Source: DASYML01 sp036399835 (GTDB lineage: Bacteria; Acidobacteriota; Blastocatellia; Pyrinomonadales; Pyrinomonadaceae). Taken from it: 64,000 bases of DNA. Positions 60,287-64,000 of this stretch are shown here, in pieces. The DNA lies in the NCBI GenBank assembly GCA_036399835.1, contig DASWMI010000130.1, positions 1 through 64,000 on the forward strand. Direction: 5' to 3'. Within the stretch, counting starts at the first letter, position 1. Each line of letters opens with the position of its first letter. A program made the translations under genes and the position numbers. The notes under the pieces are model-generated. The model did no database searches, was not told where the DNA came from, and was given only the letters and a program-made list of their open reading frames with translations.

Positions 60287-60310
60287 AGTTAAAGAATCGG
60301 ACCCGGCAGC

Positions 60311-60428
60311 GATGAACGATGAAGGATCAGCTAAAAGGATTGACTCAAGGCTTGACTCGTTGATTCAGCGGCGCATGGATTGTTTCAATCATTTAATCAA
60401 CGCGCTGATAGCTTCTCCTTCATCACTC
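60311..60428. repeat. GATGAAGGA-family hairpin between importer genes
   Basis: Left arm 60311-60370 (GATGAACGATGAAGGATCAG...) pairs with 60386-60428 (...GCGCTGATAGCTTCTCCTTC). It separates the solute-binding gene from the ATPase gene and could lower downstream transcript level. Confidence 0.6.
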
Positions 60429-60457
60429 AGGCTGCCCAAGCTCCTGCTTCATCGGGT

Positions 60458-61510
60458 TCATTTCTTGTTGCGCCCGCGAATCTCCGTGTCCCAGTAGCGT
60501 AGCCATTCGTTGCCTTCACGGCGGAGCAGATTCCAGTCGAGCGGCATACGCGTGAAGGGTTGGTTCATCCAGGCCGGCAGCTTTGACTGGTCCAGGTCCG
60601 TGCGCACGGGGATGCGATAAAATTTCTGCGCGGCGCGGGCTAGGCTCTCAGGCGTCGTGACAAATTCGTAGAAGCGGCGTGCCTCTTCCTCGTGTGGCGA
60701 GCCGCGCACGATGGCTATCCCGTCCGTGATGACTGGCGTGCCGCTGTGCGGGATGATGTAATCAACCGGAAGATTTTTCTGCTCGCGGAAAAGCCGCACG
60801 TCCGGCATATTCCAGAGGCTGACGAGTCCCTCGCGCCGCGCCAACTTCTGCATCAGAATCGTGCCGTCGGCAGTGTACTCGTGGACGTTGGCATCGAGCC
60901 TGCGCAGCCAGTCGTAACCACCGGCGGGCGAGTTTGTCTCAGCGTAGCTGCGCCAGATCATCGCGCCGAAGATGGCGCGCATAGAGTCCGAAGGGTTCGG
61001 ATTGCGAATCAAAACCTTGTCGCGCCAACGTGGGTCGAGCACCTCGTCCCAATCCTTCGGCGCATCTTCGGCGCGCACGGCCTCGCTGTTATAGACGATG
61101 ACTTCGGGCGTCTGGTATGTGCCGTACCAGCGGTCCTCCGTGTCGCGCGCGTCCGCGGGCACATGGCTGGACCAGGAGGGACGAAAGGGCGCGAGTAGAT
61201 TTTCGTCTGCGGCGGTTTGAAAGGTCGTGTGGGCCGCGCCCCACCAGAGGTCTGCTTGCGGGCGGTTGCGCTCTGCGCGCAGCCGCTCAAGTATCTCCCT
61301 CGCGCCCATGTCTAGAAACTGCACGTCAACGTCCGGGTTAGCCTGTTTGTAGAGCGCCACGAAATCGCGCAGCATGTCCTGCCCGTGCGGCGTGTAGATG
61401 AGAAGCGAGCGCGCCGTCTTGTTGGACCCGGGACGGCACGCCGAAGGGAGAAGCATCAAAAGAGAGCAGAAGAGCAACGCGGCGATGAAGCGTAGAGCCT
61501 TGAAAGACAT
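60458..61510 (-). CDS. Solute-binding lipoprotein of an ABC importer (FbpA/AfuA class)
   Basis: 350 residues. Signal with a lipobox (LLPSAC), so the mature form is a lipid-anchored Cys25 protein. Class with YTPHGQD, ADLWWGAAHTTFQ, YGTYQTPEVIVYNSEAVR, DPRWRDKVLIRNP, and VPVDYIIPHSGTPVITDGIAIVRG. Iron-binding versions use paired Tyr residues; I see no clear YY pair, so the cargo could be ferric iron, a phosphonate or a sugar phosphate. Adjacent to the ATPase and permease of the same importer. ATG start. Confidence 0.85.
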   Translation of the reverse strand: MSFKALRFIAALLFCSLLMLLPSACRPGSNKTARSLLIYTPHGQDMLRDFVALYKQANPDVDVQFLDMGAREILERLRAERNRPQADLWWGAAHTTFQTAADENLLAPFRPSWSSHVPADARDTEDRWYGTYQTPEVIVYNSEAVRAEDAPKDWDEVLDPRWRDKVLIRNPNPSDSMRAIFGAMIWRSYAETNSPAGGYDWLRRLDANVHEYTADGTILMQKLARREGLVSLWNMPDVRLFREQKNLPVDYIIPHSGTPVITDGIAIVRGSPHEEEARRFYEFVTTPESLARAAQKFYRIPVRTDLDQSKLPAWMNQPFTRMPLDWNLLRREGNEWLRYWDTEIRGRNKK

Positions 61511-61777
61511 CTCTTTGCGTTTAGGACCAGCCGATGTGTTCTATATTTGAGCGAGCGCGTTTATGCTAACACATCAACACCCGCGCGGGCATTATGCGCG
61601 GACAAAGTTAATAACAGGTCAGAGTCAAACCGTGAAATAAAAAGTATGCAAATGACTTAATAAACTAAAAGCTTTCGGCGAGCATCAAACGACGCGCATC
61701 AAGGGCGATGCGGCCAAGGGCTTCGGGCGGCCACGGAGCGCGGCCTGAAGAATTCGTTCGGAGGTACGGCAAGAGAG

Positions 61778-62044
61778 ATGACAGCAGGACTCAAAAGAAG
61801 ACTGGTCCGCGCGGGCGGGTGGGGATTAGCCAAGCGTTTAATCAAACCGATTCCGATTATCGGCTCTGTCTTTGCGGTCGGGCTGGCGGGCTACGAGATC
61901 AGGAGGAAGGGATTGCTCCCGGGCGCGCTTCACGTCGGGCTGGACATCACGCCGATTATCGGGACGGCCAAGGGCGTGCTCGAACTCTTTACGGGCGACC
62001 TGATTCCCGACAAGAACGAGAGGGCCGCGCGCCGCCCGAACTGA
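61778..62044 (+). CDS. Small protein with central hydrophobic segment
   Basis: 88 residues: basic start, a hydrophobic stretch about 22-42 (IKPIPIIGSVFAVGLAGYEI), then GALHVGLDITPIIGTAKGVLELFTGDLIPD. The phrase LDITPIIGTAKGV resembles short motifs preceding toxin domains (pre-toxin TG), but no toxin domain follows. AAGAGAG precedes the ATG at 61778. The neighbours are unrelated. Function not known. Confidence 0.6.
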   Translation: MTAGLKRRLVRAGGWGLAKRLIKPIPIIGSVFAVGLAGYEIRRKGLLPGALHVGLDITPIIGTAKGVLELFTGDLIPDKNERAARRPN

Positions 62045-62136
62045 CCCTTCGCATTTGATTCGAGAGAAGTTTTCAAGACCCGCAAGGGACGACTGAAAAT
62101 AAGCAAAGCTCTTATCCTCCAGACCTCGCCGGATAA

Positions 62137-62853
62137 TCAGCGCACGGCCTTCTCGTACCAATCCTGCCAAAACCTCTTTCTTTTCCAGGCCAGCGCGATA
62201 AAAAAAGGATTCGTCAGCAAGAGGGTTTTCCACCAGCTCATCTTGTCGAATCTTCTGGCCGAAGTCTTGACCTTAGGATTTTCGATGAAAGAGACGAAAG
62301 CCGCTTTTTGTTTGGCGAGCTTTGACAGTCTCCAGTAAAACTCCACGTCCTCGCCCACGTAAACGCCCACATCGTAACCGCCGAGTTCTGAAAAAACTGT
62401 TCGCCGACAGAATTGGGTCGCGCCCTGCTTGGTATTAAAAACAGTTTCCCAGAATTTCCAGCCCAGGATATAAAATCTGACCCAGCGCCGCTGGAATTCT
62501 TCATATTCAACGGAGACCGCGCCGCCCAGGCAGTTCTCATCCCGCATCACCTCGGCGATTTTGAGAAAGAGAGAATCAGGAACGAGCGTGTCGGCATCAA
62601 CGAAGATTAAAAGATCGCCCTTTGAGTTTTCAGCTCCGGTGTTCCTGACCCGCGCAATGTTATGGTCCGTCTCCGTAAAGACTCCGGCTCCGAAACCCTT
62701 CGCAATCTCTTTGGTCCTGTCTTGGCTATCGTTGTCAACCACCACAATCTCTGAAGGACAACCCGCGACGGATAAACCCTGTGCGATACGCTTGAGCGTC
62801 TCAGGCAAATATTTTTCTTCGTTGTAAGCGGGGACGACTACTGAAATCATCAT
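62137..62853 (-). CDS. Family 2 glycosyltransferase
   Basis: 238 residues from ATG 62853 (or 62850); the frame opens further 5' but that part is implausible. GT-A fold: ISVVVPAYNEEKYLPETL, VVVDNDSQDRT, ADTLVPD (DxD-like), GGAVSVEYEEF and GGYDVGVYVGEDVEFYWRL (catalytic ED). A hydrophobic stretch at the C-terminus (KTLLLTNPFFIALAW) may contact the membrane. Donor and acceptor unknown. Could be part of envelope polysaccharide or lipid synthesis. Confidence 0.82.
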   Translation of the reverse strand: MMISVVVPAYNEEKYLPETLKRIAQGLSVAGCPSEIVVVDNDSQDRTKEIAKGFGAGVFTETDHNIARVRNTGAENSKGDLLIFVDADTLVPDSLFLKIAEVMRDENCLGGAVSVEYEEFQRRWVRFYILGWKFWETVFNTKQGATQFCRRTVFSELGGYDVGVYVGEDVEFYWRLSKLAKQKAAFVSFIENPKVKTSARRFDKMSWWKTLLLTNPFFIALAWKRKRFWQDWYEKAVR

Positions 62854-62912
62854 GGCAGGATACGCCTTGCGAGCGGCGAGCACGATATGTCGGGCGGCAT
62901 GTGGACCAGGAC

Positions 62913-63518
62913 TTATTTTACTCTCCTGAGGGTTGATTCCTCGGCCTTCAGCCACTTATCCGTCATCCAGATTTCTAATGTCTCATGCCATTCTCCGCTC
63001 TTAGTCACCTCGATGGTAATCAGCCTCGCGCCATCGTAGGGCGAGAGAGTCACCGTCAACGGCATCCCATACTGTAGAGTTCTAGTGTCAATCAACTTCG
63101 CCTCCAGAGGATGTTTGCGACCGTCAGAGTTTTCGCCGCGCCAGCGATAAAGGTTCGCTCCCTCGTCATAATAGATAGTCGCGTCAAGGGTGGAAGAATG
63201 ATATACAGGCTGTCCGGCGCTTATCAACGTCTTATAATTTCTGGCCTCCTTGATGCGCAGCGCCGAGCCGTCGCCCTTGTACTGGACCTTTGTCTTTTGT
63301 GAAAACTCGTTGCTGCGTGACCCGTCCGGGCGAAACTCCCATCCCTGGCCCTTCCATTCTCCCAATAAGAAATCCAGCTTCCTCATCTCTTCGGATTGGT
63401 CCGCTGAAGTCATACGGCCTGAGACGGCTACGGAGAAACCCAGCATCATCGCCAGCAGAAGTATCAATCCAAAGCTTCTCAGCAGCTTTGATAAATCGAA
63501 TTTGGCAGGACTGCTCAC
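62913..63518 (-). CDS. Secreted DUF1579-like protein
   Basis: 201 residues. Signal anchor about 13-33 (LILLLAMMLGFSVAVSG), then a beta-barrel-like part with LDFLLGEWKGQGWEF, LDATIYYDEGANLYRWRGE, LQYGMPLTVTLSPYDG, EWHETLEIWMTDKWLKAEE. The LxFLxGxWxGxG phrase is typical of DUF1579/lipocalin-like proteins. Start GTG 63518 with AAGGAGG eight bases upstream. Function unknown. Confidence 0.7.
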   Translation of the reverse strand: MSSPAKFDLSKLLRSFGLILLLAMMLGFSVAVSGRMTSADQSEEMRKLDFLLGEWKGQGWEFRPDGSRSNEFSQKTKVQYKGDGSALRIKEARNYKTLISAGQPVYHSSTLDATIYYDEGANLYRWRGENSDGRKHPLEAKLIDTRTLQYGMPLTVTLSPYDGARLITIEVTKSGEWHETLEIWMTDKWLKAEESTLRRVK

Positions 63519-63546
63519 TGCAACCTCCTTGTCTGATGGTTTAAAA

Positions 63547-63762
63547 TTAGCGCCCGCGTGAAGCTCGCCTCCGGACGGCGATAAATGTGATAGCCAAGAT
63601 TGTGAGACCTGCGGAAATATATTTGGCGGGCCAGTCTCCCTCTCGAATAAAGATGACTAATGCGGTCGTGAAAAAGCTGAGGCTGGCAAGGATGCTGAGC
63701 GCCATCGCCACTTTGCCGCGCCTGCTCAGATCAGGCTTAGCTTGTGTCTCATCGTCGCTCAC
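63547..63762 (-). CDS. Small two-helix membrane protein
   Basis: 71 residues with two hydrophobic segments (about 18-37 and 49-61) separated by REGDWPAKY. Start GTG 63762 overlaps the gatA stop by four bases (GTGA), so the two are translationally coupled. Function unknown. Confidence 0.6.
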   Translation of the reverse strand: MSDDETQAKPDLSRRGKVAMALSILASLSFFTTALVIFIREGDWPAKYISAGLTILAITFIAVRRRASRGR

Positions 63763-64000
63763 GATTGGTCCTCATCGTTCGAGGCATGAAGACGCGGGCG
63801 AAGGTTGAGCGGGTGGGCCTGCTCGTAGGCGTTGGCGAGCCGCAGGAGCATGGCTTCGGACCAGTATGGACCAAGCAGTTGCAAGCCAATCGGGAGACCT
63901 TCGCGCGAGAGACCGCAGGGGACGTTGATACCCGGACCACCGACCAGATTCGCCGTACAGGTGTAGATGTCGTTGAGATACATGGCGAGCGGGTCGTCCA
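63759..64000 (-). CDS. gatA: GatA, aspartyl/glutamyl-tRNA amidotransferase subunit A (3' end)
   Basis: Only the C-terminal 80 residues are visible; the gene runs off the right edge. DDPLAMYLNDIYTCTANLVGGPGINVPCGLS, then EGLPIGLQLLGPYWSE and ANAYEQA are the family's C-terminal hallmarks. GatA supplies ammonia from glutamine for transamidation of Glu-tRNA(Gln) or Asp-tRNA(Asn). The amidase catalytic triad is outside the window. Confidence 0.9.
   Translation of the reverse strand, partial: DDPLAMYLNDIYTCTANLVGGPGINVPCGLSREGLPIGLQLLGPYWSEAMLLRLANAYEQAHPLNLRPRLHASNDEDQS

Larger units (their letters stand above)
2091..63873. repeat. Dispersed heptamer TGGWCCA (about 85 copies)
   Basis: TGGACCA/TGGTCCA, often extended to CTGGWCCAG, was found by reading the whole window; I counted about 85, roughly one per 0.75 kb, with none in the first 2 kb. 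Copies lie in all three frames of genes (Leu-Asp-Gln, Leu-Val-Gln, Trp-Thr-Ser, Gly-Pro) on both strands and in gaps. Examples: 2741, 13547, 25881 and 25892, 32882, three at 45847-45906, 52976, 63867. Expected at 60% GC is about 8. Confidence 0.75.

Noticed and set aside
61708..62058. Alternative frame of the 88-residue gene
   Set aside because: The frame at 61778 has the better ribosome site and a coherent hydrophobic plan.
1..64000. tRNA, rRNA, IS element, phage or CRISPR
   Set aside because: No cloverleaf, transposase, integrase or array was visible on reading all gaps; a tRNAscan-type search could still find something.

Overview
The window is a GC-rich (about 60% by eye) stretch of bacterial chromosome with about 55 densely packed genes. 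It has no rRNA, tRNA, phage, insertion sequence or CRISPR array that I can see. The gene content (BshC, HutF, an S46 peptidase, PIG-L and M14 secreted hydrolases, WG-repeat and IPT/TIG proteins, TTG/GTG starts) suggests Acidobacteriota, perhaps the Blastocatellia. That placement is inferred from protein families only.

Layout. 1-6 kb: the end of a membrane protein with an IPT/TIG domain, a DHDPS-family aldolase overlapping bshC (bacillithiol synthesis), and mutL. 6-13 kb, minus strand: biotin carrier protein and biotin carboxylase, two small unknowns, a CDP-alcohol phosphatidyltransferase, a GreA-type factor and phosphofructokinase. 12.5-13.8 kb: a GrdB-like protein behind a peroxiredoxin whose peroxidatic cysteine codon is TGA, probably selenocysteine. 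14-21 kb: an rRNA methyltransferase, a NYN-type RNase, a two-AP2-domain protein, a DinB-fold protein, a CtpA protease, a glycosyltransferase, pdxJ and ruvB. 22-24 kb: atpD-atpC, detached from the other ATP synthase genes. 24-34 kb: secreted peptidase, beta-propeller, ArgE, HutF, a metallo-hydrolase and an FKBP.

34.2-43.6 kb, minus strand: one tight run of a sigma-54 activator, a degenerate receiver, lysC, dapE, dapB, dapA, dapD, an aminotransferase and asd. This is nearly the whole succinylase route to diaminopimelate and lysine. Divergently, 44.2-49.5 kb carries glnA, a GNAT acetyltransferase and glnE. The 629-base divergent region holds two pairs of ACA-N4-TGT dyads, each pair spaced exactly 30 bp, and a TGGCAC-N5-TTG sigma-54 promoter aimed at glnA. 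It looks like a nitrogen-control hub reaching both glutamine and lysine synthesis. 50-64 kb: M14 carboxypeptidase, SRPBCC protein, WG-repeat protein, PIG-L deacetylase, a ferric-iron-type ABC importer, a glycosyltransferase, small unknowns and the 3' end of gatA.

Two patterns cut across the genes. The heptamer TGGWCCA occurs about 85 times by my count, roughly ten times the composition expectation, in all reading frames and between genes; it behaves like a highly iterated palindrome. Many gaps also hold long imperfect hairpins built from a few purine-rich words (GATGAAGGA, AGTCTGGAGTC, CACAGAGACAC and others). Some of these run into stop codons, and two appear to supply the predicted N-terminus of a gene.
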